NCBI GenBank assembly: GCA_964599095.1 | Contig: CAZREB010000023.1 | Location: forward strand, 5,834 to 69,833 | Length of the DNA stretch: 64,000 bases | Reading direction: 5' to 3' | DNA from: SZAS-79 sp964599095 | GTDB lineage: Bacteria; Pseudomonadota; Gammaproteobacteria; Burkholderiales; SG8-39 | Shown here: positions 42,737 through 51,793 of the stretch, in pieces | How positions within the stretch are numbered: position 1 is the first letter of the stretch | Layout of the letters: each line of letters begins with the position of its first letter | Made by a program: the position numbers and the translations under genes | The notes under the pieces: model-generated | Database searches by the model: none | What the model saw: the letters and a program-made list of their open reading frames with translations, nothing else | Told to the model about the DNA's origin: nothing

Positions 42737-43500
42737 CCCAGCACGTCAAAGTCGTCATCAAGGACCGCATCCTGCGCATCGAACTCGACCGCGCCGAGCG
42801 CAAGAACGCGATCACCGCCGACATGTACCAGGCGCTGGCCGACGCGCTCGCCGCAGCCGAGTCCGACGCCCAGGTGCGCGTCGTTCTCGTCCATGGCAAG
42901 CCCGATTGCTTCACCGCCGGCAACGACCTCAAGGATTTCCTCGAACGCCCGCCGGCCGGCGAGAATTCGCCGGTCTTCCAGTTCCTGCGGGGGATTTCGA
43001 CCGCGACCAAGCCGCTGGTTGCCGCCGTCGGCGGGCCCGCGGTCGGCGTAGGCACGACGATGCTGCTGCATTGCGACTTCGTCTACGCAGCGCCGAACGC
43101 GCGTTTCCAGATGCCCTTCGTGACGCTCGGGCTGGTGCCCGAGGCGGCCTCCAGCCTGCTGCTGCCGATGCTTGCCGGCTACCAGCGCGCGGCCGAACTG
43201 CTGCTGCTCGGCAAGCCCTTCACCGCCGAGAAGGCGCTCGCCGCGGGCATCGTGACCGAAATCATCCCCGAAGGCGACCTGCTCGAGTACGCGCTCGAGG
43301 TGGCCGAGGGTGTCGCCGCATTGCCGCCTTCGTCGGTGCGCATGACCAAGGCGCTGATGAAGTCGCGCCATGCAGCGGCGATCCGGGATGCGATGGCCGC
43401 CGAAGGCGAGAAGTTCAGCGCCCAGCTCGGCTCGCCCGAGGCGAAGGAGGCAATGCAGGCCTTCTTCGAGAAACGCAAGCCCGATTTCTCCAGGTTCTGA
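42733..43500 (+). CDS. Enoyl-CoA hydratase family protein
   Basis: Single-domain crotonase of 255 residues with FTAGNDLKDFLERPPAG (oxyanion loop), AVGGPAVGVGTTMLLHCDFVYA and FVTLGLVPEAASSLLLPML. The last segment has Glu at the second catalytic position while the first reads VGVGTT without the Glu of the classical hydratase, as in isomerase-like members. It has the C-terminal AFFEKRKPDFSRF. ATG 42733 overlaps the GGDEF stop. A hydratase or isomerase role in the degradation of the acid activated by the nearby synthetase is likely. Confidence 0.9.
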   Translation: MTQHVKVVIKDRILRIELDRAERKNAITADMYQALADALAAAESDAQVRVVLVHGKPDCFTAGNDLKDFLERPPAGENSPVFQFLRGISTATKPLVAAVGGPAVGVGTTMLLHCDFVYAAPNARFQMPFVTLGLVPEAASSLLLPMLAGYQRAAELLLLGKPFTAEKALAAGIVTEIIPEGDLLEYALEVAEGVAALPPSSVRMTKALMKSRHAAAIRDAMAAEGEKFSAQLGSPEAKEAMQAFFEKRKPDFSRF

Positions 43501-43501
43501 A

Positions 43502-44176
43502 ATGCGCTGGCGGCCGGCGTTGCTCGCGGCCCTGTTGCCCGCGTGCGCCAATGGGGGCGCGACTGCGCGGGAAGTCGCGGTGGACGTGGGGCATTTCCTC
43601 GAAAAGCCCGGCGTGATCTCGACGACCGGCGTGCCGGAGTTCGAGTACAACAAGGCGCTCGCGCTGAAGGTCCGCGCGACTCTCGAAGCCGCCGGATTGC
43701 GCGCACGCCTGATCGGCGAGCGCGGCGATTTCGCCGAACTGCACGCCCGCGTGCAGGCCGCCCGCGGCGCCGACCTCTTCGTCTCCATCCACCACGACTC
43801 GGTGCGCGAGCGCTACCTGCCCGAGGCGGACAAGTTCGCCGGATTCTCGCTGTTCGTCTCGCGCAGCAACCCGCACGTCGCACGGAGCCTCGCGTGCGCC
43901 TCGGCGATCGGCGCCGAGATGCGCAAGGCGGGGTTCGCGCGTTCGCTCTACCATGCGGACCCGGTGCTGGGTGAGTCCCGCCCGTTTGCCGACGAGGCCA
44001 ATGGCGTGCACTATTTCGACAATCTCGCGGTCGCCAAGGGCGCCGCGATGCCCGCGCTGCTCTTCGAGGCCGGGGTGATCGTCAACCGCAACGAAGAAGC
44101 CCGGCTTGCCCGGCCCGAAACGCAAGCCGTCATCGCGAGCGCGATCGCGCAAGGAGTCCTCCGATGCCTGAACTAG
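43502..44176 (+). CDS. N-acetylmuramoyl-L-alanine amidase (AmiA/Amidase_3 type)
   Basis: The 224-residue zinc amidase cleaves the amide between muramic acid and L-alanine. Motifs are VAVDVGHFLEKPGVIS (first zinc His), EFEYNKALALKV (zinc Glu), FVSIHHDSV (third ligand) and ALLFEAGVIVN with the catalytic Glu. The signal MRWRPALLAALLPACANGG may carry a lipobox at LPAC or be a plain Sec signal. It starts 1 bp after the hydratase stop and its end overlaps the next gene by 13 bp, so it is part of a catabolic operon, which is unexpected. Confidence 0.85.
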   Translation: MRWRPALLAALLPACANGGATAREVAVDVGHFLEKPGVISTTGVPEFEYNKALALKVRATLEAAGLRARLIGERGDFAELHARVQAARGADLFVSIHHDSVRERYLPEADKFAGFSLFVSRSNPHVARSLACASAIGAEMRKAGFARSLYHADPVLGESRPFADEANGVHYFDNLAVAKGAAMPALLFEAGVIVNRNEEARLARPETQAVIASAIAQGVLRCLN

Positions 44177-45093
44177 AAACAGGGGAACCCGGGTTCCCCC
44201 GGAGCCCCCTCCTGAAAAGCGGCTATGCGCAGGTCAACGGCGTGCGGCTGCATTACAAGGCGGCCGGAAGCGGCAGGCTGGTGCTGTTCCTGCACGGATT
44301 CCCGGAATTCTGGCGCTGCTGGGAAAAGCAGCTCCTCGACCTCGGCGCCGATTACCGGGCGGTCGCGCCGGACATGCGCGGCTACAACCTGTCGGACTGC
44401 CCGCCGGAGGCGCGCGACTATCGCGCGAAGATTCTGGTCGAGGACATCCGCCAGCTGGCCCGCACCTTCACGCCGGACAAGTTCGTGCTGGTGGCGCATG
44501 ACTGGGGCGGCGCGGTCGCGTGGGCGCTCGCGATCGCGCACCCGGAGCTGATTTCGCACCTGGTCATCATTAACTCGCCGCATCCCTATCTGTTCTGGCG
44601 CGAGCTGTCGCGCAACCCGGCGCAGCAGAAGGCGAGCGAATACATGCTGCTGCTGCGCGACGCCAAAGCCGAGCGCGTGCTGTCGGAGAACAACTTCGAG
44701 CGCCTGCTCAAGATGCGTTTCGCCGAGCGCGCGCCCGGCGCTGCGCTCGACGCCGACAGGGCCGCTTACATTGAGGCGTGGACGCGGCCCGGGGCGCTGA
44801 CCGGCAGTCTCAACTACTACCGCGCTTCGCCGCTCTATCCGCCGGGCGCGGACGATGCCGGCGCCGGCAAGCTGCAGCTCGAGCCGCAGGCCTCCGTGGT
44901 GAAGGTGCCGACGCTCGTGATCTGGGGCGAAAAGGACCGCGCGCTGCTGCCCTCGATCCTCGAAGGCATCGAAGAGGTGGTGCCGGGCGTGGAGGTGGTG
45001 CGCGTCCCGGACGCGACGCATTGGGTCATGGACGAAAAGCCGGACCTCGTCAACGCCGAGATCCGCCGGTTCATCGCGAAGGGCGCGGCATGA
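44164..45093 (+). CDS. Alpha/beta-hydrolase, epoxide hydrolase-like
   Basis: The 309-residue hydrolase has the oxyanion motif HGFPEFWRCWEK (HGxP), nucleophile segment VAHDWGGAVAW with Asp rather than Ser, a cap region, then GEKDRALLPS with the acid and DATHWVMDE with the His. This combination is that of soluble epoxide hydrolases; related haloalkane or fluoroacetate dehalogenases share the fold. The start overlaps the amidase by 13 bp and its stop overlaps the MaoC gene (ATGA). It could open an epoxide made by an oxygenase. Confidence 0.87.
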   Translation: MPELETGEPGFPRSPLLKSGYAQVNGVRLHYKAAGSGRLVLFLHGFPEFWRCWEKQLLDLGADYRAVAPDMRGYNLSDCPPEARDYRAKILVEDIRQLARTFTPDKFVLVAHDWGGAVAWALAIAHPELISHLVIINSPHPYLFWRELSRNPAQQKASEYMLLLRDAKAERVLSENNFERLLKMRFAERAPGAALDADRAAYIEAWTRPGALTGSLNYYRASPLYPPGADDAGAGKLQLEPQASVVKVPTLVIWGEKDRALLPSILEGIEEVVPGVEVVRVPDATHWVMDEKPDLVNAEIRRFIAKGAA

Positions 45094-45557
45094 GCGGCGC
45101 CAAACCGAGACTGGGCGACTACGACGACCTCAAGGCTCGCGTGGGCGAGGAGATCGGCGTTTCGCCGTGGCTGCCGGTCACGCAGGAGCGCATCGACCTG
45201 TTCGCCCGGGCGATCGACGACCCGCAATGGATCCACGTCGACCCGGAGAAGGCGAAATCGGGCCCGTTCGGGACGACGATCGCGCACGGGTTCCTGACGC
45301 TGTCGCTGCTGTCGCACCTGATCGAATCGACGTTCTCTTTCGAGGACCGCAAGATGGGCGTCAACTACGGCCTGAACAAGGTGCGCTTCACCGCGCCGCT
45401 GAGGTCGGGTGAGCGCATCCGCGCGCGGTTCGTCCTTGCGAAATGCGAAACCATTCCGGGCAATGGGATGCAGAATGCGTGGAACGTGTCGGTCGAGCGC
45501 GAGGGCGGCGACAAGCCGGTGCTCGTGGCCGAGTGGCTGACGCGCAGCTATTCATAG
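45090..45557 (+). CDS. MaoC-like dehydratase
   Basis: A 155-residue hotdog-fold protein of the MaoC/(R)-specific enoyl-CoA hydratase group, with TQERIDLFARAIDDPQWIHV and the catalytic Asp/His region GPFGTTIAHGFLTLSLL. It hydrates an enoyl-CoA to an (R)-3-hydroxyacyl-CoA or does the reverse. Its start overlaps the epoxide hydrolase stop, so it belongs to the same transcript. It may act on branched intermediates that the crotonase-type enzymes do not take (inference). Confidence 0.9.
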   Translation: MSGAKPRLGDYDDLKARVGEEIGVSPWLPVTQERIDLFARAIDDPQWIHVDPEKAKSGPFGTTIAHGFLTLSLLSHLIESTFSFEDRKMGVNYGLNKVRFTAPLRSGERIRARFVLAKCETIPGNGMQNAWNVSVEREGGDKPVLVAEWLTRSYS

Positions 45558-45567
45558 GAGGGGAGAG

Positions 45568-46626
45568 ATGGCGCAACGCTGGAAACAAAGGCCGCCGGGA
45601 TCGAACTGGGGCGAGTTCGGGCCCGACGACCAGCGCGGGCGGATGAATTACGTGACGCGCGAGAAGGTGCTGCAGGGCGTGGCCGAGGTGAAGGAGGGCA
45701 TTTCCTTCTGCCTGTCGATGCCGCTCGACTTTCCCGGCGGCAACGTGCTGAACCCGCGCCGGCTGCCGCCGCGCCAGTTCGCCACGATCCGCGATTCGGG
45801 CAAGGGCGCCGGCATGCAGAACTTCTGCTACCCGATGGCCGAGGACGACCCGCAGGTCACCGACGTCGTGTGCGACGACGTGGTGCTGATGACGCTGCAG
45901 TACTCCACGCAATGGGACAGCTTCGCGCATGTGGGCAGCCTGTTCGACGCCGACGGCGACGGCACGCCGGAGATCGTGTTCTACAACGGGTTTCGCGCCA
46001 AGGAGCACGTCAAGCCGGCGCCGAAGAAGGAAGGCGTCGAGCGCTGGGCGCAGTTCGAGGGCGCGAAGGCCGAGGCGCTCGGCATCCAGAACCTCGCCGA
46101 ACACGGCGCGCAGGGGCGCGGGGTCATGATCGACCTGCACGCGCACTACGGCCGTGAGCGCAAGCCGGTCGGCTACGACGAGCTGATGCGGGTGCTCGAC
46201 GCCGACAAGGTCGAAGTCGAGAAGGGCGACATGGTGTGCATCTACACCGGCTTTGCCGACGTGATCCTCGAACTGGCGAAGGCCCCGGACGCGAAGCTCC
46301 TCAACAACACCGGCACCGGCCTGGACGGGCGTGACGAAAAGCTGCTGCAGTGGGTCACCGACTCGGGACTCGCGGTGCTGATCTCGGACAACTACGCGGT
46401 CGAGATCATTCCTACCAGCATCTTCAATCCCCGGCCGCATGCCGCGATGCCGCTGCACGAGCACTGCCTGTTCAAGAACGGCATCCACCTCGGCGAGATG
46501 TGGTACCTGACCGAACTCGCCAACTGGTTGCGCAGCCACAAGCGCAACCGCTTCCTGCTTACGGCCCCGCCGTTGCGGCTGCCGGGCGCCGTCGGTTCGC
46601 CGTCTGCGGCAGTCGCCACCGTCTGA
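45568..46626 (+). CDS. Cyclase-family metal-dependent hydrolase (PF04199-like)
   Basis: The 352-residue protein resembles the kynurenine formamidase/cyclase family. The metal-site region reads STQWDSFAHVGSLFDADGDG in place of the classic HxGTHxD, a known variant in longer members, and IDLHAHYGRERKPVGYDEL and PLHEHCLFKNGIHLGE hold further likely ligands. Typical reactions are hydrolysis of formamides, lactones or cyclic imides. A GGAGGGGAG ribosome site precedes the ATG. It lies 10 bp after the MaoC gene, so opening of a ring or lactone is a reasonable idea given the monooxygenases in the window. Confidence 0.82.
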   Translation: MAQRWKQRPPGSNWGEFGPDDQRGRMNYVTREKVLQGVAEVKEGISFCLSMPLDFPGGNVLNPRRLPPRQFATIRDSGKGAGMQNFCYPMAEDDPQVTDVVCDDVVLMTLQYSTQWDSFAHVGSLFDADGDGTPEIVFYNGFRAKEHVKPAPKKEGVERWAQFEGAKAEALGIQNLAEHGAQGRGVMIDLHAHYGRERKPVGYDELMRVLDADKVEVEKGDMVCIYTGFADVILELAKAPDAKLLNNTGTGLDGRDEKLLQWVTDSGLAVLISDNYAVEIIPTSIFNPRPHAAMPLHEHCLFKNGIHLGEMWYLTELANWLRSHKRNRFLLTAPPLRLPGAVGSPSAAVATV

Positions 46627-46644
46627 AACGAGAGAGAGAATTCG

Positions 46645-47427
46645 ATGTCCGAAAAGCGTGCTGAGAAACGTGTTGCCATCGTCACCGGGTCGTCCTCCGG
46701 CATCGGCGCTTCGACCGCCAGGGAGCTTGCCCGCCGCGGCTGGAACGTGGTCGTCAACTACACGAAGAGCGCCGACATGGCGCAGAAGGTGGTCGCCGAG
46801 TGCATTGCCGCCGGCGCAGAGGCGATCGCCGTGCAAGGCGACGTCTCGGACGATGCGGCCTGCCGCAAGCTCGCGAAGAGCGCGCTCGACAAGTGGGGCC
46901 GCATCGACGCGCTGGTCAACAACGCCGGCAGCACCAAGTTCGTCGCGCACGCCAAGCTCGACGACCTGTCCGGTGAGGATTTCCTGCGCATCTACGCGAC
47001 CAACGTGGTGTCGAGCTTCCAGATGACGCGGGCCTGCGCGGAGGCGCTGAAGAAGTCCGGCAAGGGGGCGATCGTCAACGTGTCGTCGATTGCGGCGCAG
47101 TGGGGCACCGGCTCGTCGATCGCGTATGCCGCCTCCAAGGGCGCACTCAACTCGATGACGTATTCGCTCGCCCGCGTCATGGGACCGGAGGTGCGCGTCA
47201 ACGCCGTGCTGCCCGGCTACGTCGACACGCCCTGGCAGGTGAACGCGCACGGCGCCGAAAAGGCCGCGGCGCATGCCAGGCGCTACGCCTCCCACAATCC
47301 GCTGCAGGCGAGCTGCTCGCCGGAAGACGTCGCCGAATCGATCGTCTGGCTGATCGAGGGGGCGCCGAAGACCACCGGGCAGCTGGTCTACGTGGACGGC
47401 GGCACGCACATGGCGGTGCCGCGCTAA
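46645..47427 (+). CDS. SDR family oxidoreductase (FabG-like)
   Basis: Short-chain dehydrogenase of 260 residues: TGSSSGIG for cofactor, NNAGSTK, Ser in NVSSIAAQWG and YAASK as YxxxK, and the C-terminal TGQLVYVDGGTHM. It resembles 3-oxoacyl-ACP reductases used for general alcohol or hydroxyacyl oxidation. Preceded by a purine-rich AGAGAGAG site. It is 18 bp after the cyclase-family gene and followed by a 94-bp gap before the GMC oxidoreductase. Confidence 0.9.
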   Translation: MSEKRAEKRVAIVTGSSSGIGASTARELARRGWNVVVNYTKSADMAQKVVAECIAAGAEAIAVQGDVSDDAACRKLAKSALDKWGRIDALVNNAGSTKFVAHAKLDDLSGEDFLRIYATNVVSSFQMTRACAEALKKSGKGAIVNVSSIAAQWGTGSSIAYAASKGALNSMTYSLARVMGPEVRVNAVLPGYVDTPWQVNAHGAEKAAAHARRYASHNPLQASCSPEDVAESIVWLIEGAPKTTGQLVYVDGGTHMAVPR

Positions 47428-47521
47428 TCGCGGGGCAATGGCAGCATTTCGGCATGGAAGCCAGGCGTAGCAAGGGGGTTTGCCGGAAAATGGCAGTATT
47501 CATAGGATGGGGGCCGCGCCG

Positions 47522-49117
47522 ATGAAGGACGCCGTATTCGACTACGTGATCGTCGGCGCCGGCTCGGCCGGCTGCGTGCTGGCCAACCGCCTGACCGCCA
47601 GCGGCCGGCACAACGTGCTCTTGCTCGAAGCCGGGCCGCGCGACACCGACCCGTGGATCCACATCCCGCTGGGGTACGGCAAGCTCTTCACCAAGACGCG
47701 CACCAACTGGAGCTACGAGTCCGAGCCCGAGCCCGGCCTGAACGGCCGGAAGATCTTCACGCCGCGCGGCAAGGTGCTCGGCGGCTCTTCGTCGATCAAC
47801 GGGCTGGTCTATATCCGCGGGCAGCAAGAGGACTTCGACGAGTGGGGCGTTCCCGGCTGGAGCTTTGGCGACTTGCTGCCCTACTTCATCAAGTCCGAGG
47901 ACCAGCAGCGCGGTGCGAACCCGTGGCATGGCGAAGGCGGGCCGCTGGCCGTCGGCGACCTGCCGGATCGCCACGAGATCGCGGATGCCTTCATCGCTTC
48001 GGCCAAGTCGGTGGGCATCCCGGAAAACGACGACTTCAACGGCGCCGCGCAGGAGGGCGCCGGCTATTACCAGGCCACGACGCGCAACGGGCGCCGGTGC
48101 AGCACCGCGGTGGGTTATCTGCGGCCGGCGATGAAGCGCAAGAACCTGTGGGTGGAGACCGAGGCGCTCGCCACGCGCGTGCTTTTCGACGGGACGCGCG
48201 CCACCGGGGTCGAGTTCCGGCAGGACGGCCACCTGCACACGGCGCTGGCCGCCCGCGAAGTGATCCTCGCCGGCGGCGCGTTCAATTCACCTCAACTGCT
48301 GCAGCTCTCGGGTGTCGGCCCGCGGACTCTGCTCGACGGCCACGGGATCCCGGTCACGCTCGATGCGCCCGGCGTCGGCGACGCGATGCAGGACCACCTG
48401 TACGTGCGCACCTTCTGGCGCTGCACCAGGCCGATCACGCTGAACGACGACATGCAGAGCCTGTCGCGCAAGGTGGCGATCGGCCTGGACTACCTTCTGC
48501 GCCGGCGCGGGCCGCTCACGATCAGCGCGGGACTCGCAGGCGCCTTTACACGCACGCGGCCGGACGTGCCGCGACCCGACGCGCAGTACTATTTCATCAA
48601 CTTCTCGATGAAGAAGCGCGGCGGCGACCTGCATCCTTTCTCGGCCTTCACCGTGTCGCTGTCGCAGCTGCGGCCCGAATCGCGCGGCTGGGTGCGTATC
48701 CGCTCGGCCGACCCGGCGCAGCCGCCCGCGATCCGGTACAACTACCTCGACACCGAAGGCGACCGCCGCATGATGGTCGACGGCCTCAAGCGCCTGCGCG
48801 CCCTCGTGAACACCGAGCCGCTGAGTTCCTACGTGGTGAAGGAGGAATACCCGGGCGAGAAAGTGCAGAGCGACGCCGACTGGCTTGCGTTCTGCCGCGA
48901 GTCCGGCGAAACGGTGTACCACCCGACCTCCACCTGCCGCATGGGCACCGACGCGGGGGCGGTGGTGGACCCGGCGCTGCGGGTGCGCGGGCTTTCCGGC
49001 CTGCGCGTGATCGACGCGTCGATCATGCCTTCGGTGGTGTCGGGGAACACCAACGCCGCGACGATCGCGATCGCGGAGAAGGGCGCCGACCTGGTGGCGG
49101 CGGACGGACGCCGTTGA
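47522..49117 (+). CDS. GMC family oxidoreductase (choline dehydrogenase-like)
   Basis: The FAD-dependent alcohol dehydrogenase (531 residues) has YVIVGAGSAGCVLANRL near the start, GKVLGGSSSINGLVYIRG, AGGAFNSPQLLQLSGVG and the C-terminal substrate region HPTSTCRMGTD and SVVSGNTNAATIAIAEKGAD. The catalytic His/Asn pair lies in the last two segments. It oxidises a primary alcohol to an aldehyde using FAD. Several in-frame starts exist (47507, 47480); ATG 47522 puts the FAD loop at the expected distance. Its end lies 37 bp from the convergent AIM24 gene. Confidence 0.9.
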   Translation: MKDAVFDYVIVGAGSAGCVLANRLTASGRHNVLLLEAGPRDTDPWIHIPLGYGKLFTKTRTNWSYESEPEPGLNGRKIFTPRGKVLGGSSSINGLVYIRGQQEDFDEWGVPGWSFGDLLPYFIKSEDQQRGANPWHGEGGPLAVGDLPDRHEIADAFIASAKSVGIPENDDFNGAAQEGAGYYQATTRNGRRCSTAVGYLRPAMKRKNLWVETEALATRVLFDGTRATGVEFRQDGHLHTALAAREVILAGGAFNSPQLLQLSGVGPRTLLDGHGIPVTLDAPGVGDAMQDHLYVRTFWRCTRPITLNDDMQSLSRKVAIGLDYLLRRRGPLTISAGLAGAFTRTRPDVPRPDAQYYFINFSMKKRGGDLHPFSAFTVSLSQLRPESRGWVRIRSADPAQPPAIRYNYLDTEGDRRMMVDGLKRLRALVNTEPLSSYVVKEEYPGEKVQSDADWLAFCRESGETVYHPTSTCRMGTDAGAVVDPALRVRGLSGLRVIDASIMPSVVSGNTNAATIAIAEKGADLVAADGRR

Positions 49118-49153
49118 TGCGCCGCCGACGCGCCCCTGCAGCGGGTGCGTCGA

Positions 49154-50380
49154 TCAGGTGTCTTCGCTGCTCGAATCGCTGTCGCTGTCGGAACTGCTGT
49201 CGCTGTCGGAGCTGCTGAACAGCGAGGTGATTGTGCCGAACAGGCCTTTCTTCTCGCCGTCATCGCTGGCGCTTTCGACCCGGTCCGGCGGGCGCGAGCC
49301 GCTGTCCCCGGGCTCGATCGAATCGATCAGCGTACCGTCCTGGCCGCCCGAACCTGTGGCCAACCCGCCGGCCGCGCCCGCGGTCCCGAGCGCGGCGCTG
49401 TCCCCACCTCCGCCGGACTGGTACCCGCTGCTCGAATCCGAATAGTGGCTCCCGCCGCTGTCTGAACTCGGCGCTGCGGCAGCCAGGCGCGAAGCCAGCC
49501 GCGACAACGGCAGCGATTGCAGGATCACGGTGCCCGGTCCGCGCAGGGTCGCGAAAAACAGGCCTTCGCCGCCGAAGAGCGCCGTCTTGATGCTCCCGAC
49601 GTACGCGAAGTCGTAATCCACCGAGTCCTGCATGCCCACGAGGCAACTGGAGTCCACGCGCAGGGTCTCGAACGGCTTGAGCTTCCTCTGGTGCATCGTG
49701 CCGCCCGCATGCACGAACACTTTCCCGTTGCCTTCGAGCTTCTGCATGATGAATCCCATGCCGCCGAAGAACCCAAGGGAGATCCTCTGAGTGAAAGCGA
49801 TGCCCAACGACAGGCCGCTCGCGCCGCACAGGAACGAATCCTTGGCGCAGATGAACTTGCCGCCGATCTTCGACAGGTCGATCGGGATGATCTTGCCGGG
49901 ATAGGGCGCGGCGAATGCGACCTTGCGCTTTTCGCTGCGGTTGTTCCTGAAGGTCGTGATGAACAGGCTCTCGCCGGTGAGGACGCGTTTGCCGGCGCTC
50001 AGCAGCTTGTCCACGACCCCCAGTTGCCGCCCGGAGCCGTCGCCGAACTGGGTCTCCATCTCGATGCCCTCTTCCATGTAGAAGAGGCTCCCCGCCTCGC
50101 CGATCGCGGTGCGGCCCTGCTCGAGCTCGATCTCGACGTACTGCATCTCGGCGCCGAAGATCTTGAACTCGAGCGGGTCCATTTCGCCGGCCCTGTAGGC
50201 CGTGTACTCGGGCTTTGAGGCTTTCTCCGCAGCCGTGGAACCGGCCGGCGGTGCCTTCATGCCGGTGAATTTCGCGTACGCGATGCCGCATTTCGGGCAT
50301 TGCCATTCGGGACAGGTTTCCGAGATCGAGCGGATGTGCCCGCACTTCGGGCACGCCTTGCCTGCATAGCTCATGTCCAT
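49154..50380 (-). CDS. AIM24/TIGR00266-family protein with N-terminal zinc ribbon and Ser/Asp-rich tail
   Basis: The 408-residue protein starts with a zinc-ribbon-like segment: CPKCGH, then CPEWQCPKCG (cysteines at 10, 13, 24, 29 and 32). The AIM24 domain (about 65-270) includes GEAGSLFYMEEGIEMET, KRVLTGESLFITTF and SIKTALFGGEGLFFATLRGP. The tail (about 290-408) is Gly/Ser-rich and ends in alternating Ser/Asp. AIM24 proteins occur in bacteria and mitochondria, with function poorly known. ATG 50380 has an excellent GGGAGG site. It lies convergent to the GMC gene and downstream of the TRAP operon. Confidence 0.87.
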   Translation of the reverse strand: MDMSYAGKACPKCGHIRSISETCPEWQCPKCGIAYAKFTGMKAPPAGSTAAEKASKPEYTAYRAGEMDPLEFKIFGAEMQYVEIELEQGRTAIGEAGSLFYMEEGIEMETQFGDGSGRQLGVVDKLLSAGKRVLTGESLFITTFRNNRSEKRKVAFAAPYPGKIIPIDLSKIGGKFICAKDSFLCGASGLSLGIAFTQRISLGFFGGMGFIMQKLEGNGKVFVHAGGTMHQRKLKPFETLRVDSSCLVGMQDSVDYDFAYVGSIKTALFGGEGLFFATLRGPGTVILQSLPLSRLASRLAAAAPSSDSGGSHYSDSSSGYQSGGGGDSAALGTAGAAGGLATGSGGQDGTLIDSIEPGDSGSRPPDRVESASDDGEKKGLFGTITSLFSSSDSDSSSDSDSDSSSEDT

Positions 50381-50484
50381 GATTCCTCCCCCGGAAGCCG
50401 GACTCGGCGCTTGGCGCGAATCCGGAGAGTACCCGCTTGCGGGCAAATCCGGAAATAGGCCCTTGGACGGGCCGGAGGCCCCGC

Positions 50485-51783
50485 CTACTTCATCAGGCTC
50501 GGCAGGTAGAGCGAGATCGCCGGGAATGCGACCAGGATCGCAAGGCGAATGATGTCGACCACCACGAACGGGATCACCCCGCGGAACACGGTGCGGGTTT
50601 GCACCTCGGGGATCAAGGTCGAGAGCACGAACAGGTTCATGCCCACCGGCGGGCTGATGAGGCCGATCTCCACGACCACCACGATCAGCACGCCGAACCA
50701 GATCGGGTCGAACCCGAGCTGCACGATGATCGGGAAGAAGACCGGCAGGGTCAGCAGGATCATCGACAACTCCTCCATCGCGGTGCCCAGGATCACGTAG
50801 ATCGCCATGATGGCGGCCACCACCACGATCGGGTGCAACCGGAACTGCGCGACGAACCCGGTGAGGTCCTTCGGCATCGTCGTGATGTTGACGAACTCGG
50901 CGAACATCAGCGCGCCGATCAGGATCATGAAGAGCATCGAGGTGGTGCGGGCGCTCTCCACCAGCGAGGCGTAGAGCGACTTCCAGGTCAGCGCCTTCCT
51001 GGCCAGCGCGAAGACCAGCGCGCCGGTGGCGCCGATCGCCGCACCCTCGGTGGCGGTGAACACGCCGAAGTAGATGCCGCCCATCACCAGCGCGAAGAGG
51101 GCCACCACCGCCCAGACGCCCTTGAACGCCGTCCAGCGCTCGGCCCAGGTGGCGCGCTCGCCGCGCGGGCCGGCCTGCGGGTCGCGCCAGGTCGTATACG
51201 CGATCGCCAGGCACAGCAGGAAGGTTGCGAGGATGCCGGGCAGGATGCCGGCAGCGAACAGCTTGCCGATGTTGGTCTCGGTGATGATCCCGTAGATCAC
51301 CATGATCGTGGAAGGCGGGATCAGGATGCCGAGCGTGCCACCGGCGGCGATCGATCCGGTGGAAAGCGCATCCGAGTAGCCGAGCCTCTTCATCGACGGA
51401 TAGGCCACCTTGGCCATCGTCGCGGCGGTGGCGATCGACGAGCCGCAGATCGCGCCGAAGCCGGCGCAGGCGGTCACGGTCGCCATCGCGAGCCCGCCCC
51501 GCAGGTGGCCGATGAAGGCATAGGCGGCGCGGAACAGCTCCTGCGACATCCCGGCGCGCGTCACCAGGTTGCCCATGAGGATGAACAGCGGCACGACCGA
51601 CAGCGTGTAATTGCGGCCGGTCTCGTAGATCTTGGTCTGCGCGGTCGCGAAGGCGACCATCCAGTTCCAGTCGCGCATGTAGGCGTAGCCGACGATGCCG
51701 ACGATGCCCATGGCGAGCGCGATCGGGACGCGCACGAAGGCGAGGACCATCATGGCCGCGAGACCGAGCAGGGCTTCGATCAT
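50485..51783 (-). CDS. dctM: TRAP transporter large permease DctM
   Basis: A 432-residue permease of about 12 hydrophobic segments, which couples sodium gradient to substrate uptake. Family features are LIPPSTIMVIYGIITETNIG and EIGLISPPVGMNLFVL, where the Pro-Pro motifs are typical of DctM, plus NLVTRAGMSQELFRAAYAF. It is the last gene of the minus-strand dctPQM order, 10 bp after dctQ. The TRAP system probably imports a carboxylate used by the surrounding pathways. The region after the stop holds only weak hairpins. Confidence 0.93.
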   Translation of the reverse strand: MIEALLGLAAMMVLAFVRVPIALAMGIVGIVGYAYMRDWNWMVAFATAQTKIYETGRNYTLSVVPLFILMGNLVTRAGMSQELFRAAYAFIGHLRGGLAMATVTACAGFGAICGSSIATAATMAKVAYPSMKRLGYSDALSTGSIAAGGTLGILIPPSTIMVIYGIITETNIGKLFAAGILPGILATFLLCLAIAYTTWRDPQAGPRGERATWAERWTAFKGVWAVVALFALVMGGIYFGVFTATEGAAIGATGALVFALARKALTWKSLYASLVESARTTSMLFMILIGALMFAEFVNITTMPKDLTGFVAQFRLHPIVVVAAIMAIYVILGTAMEELSMILLTLPVFFPIIVQLGFDPIWFGVLIVVVVEIGLISPPVGMNLFVLSTLIPEVQTRTVFRGVIPFVVVDIIRLAILVAFPAISLYLPSLMK

Positions 51784-51793
51784 CGGGCGGGCA

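Noticed and set aside
47430..47510. Imperfect direct repeats (atggcagcattt / atggcagtattc) before the GMC gene
   Set aside because: Too short and imperfect to support an operator; likely chance.
49160..49215. Short repeats that could suggest a CRISPR or satellite
   Set aside because: They encode the Ser/Asp tail of the AIM24-family protein and have no spacers.
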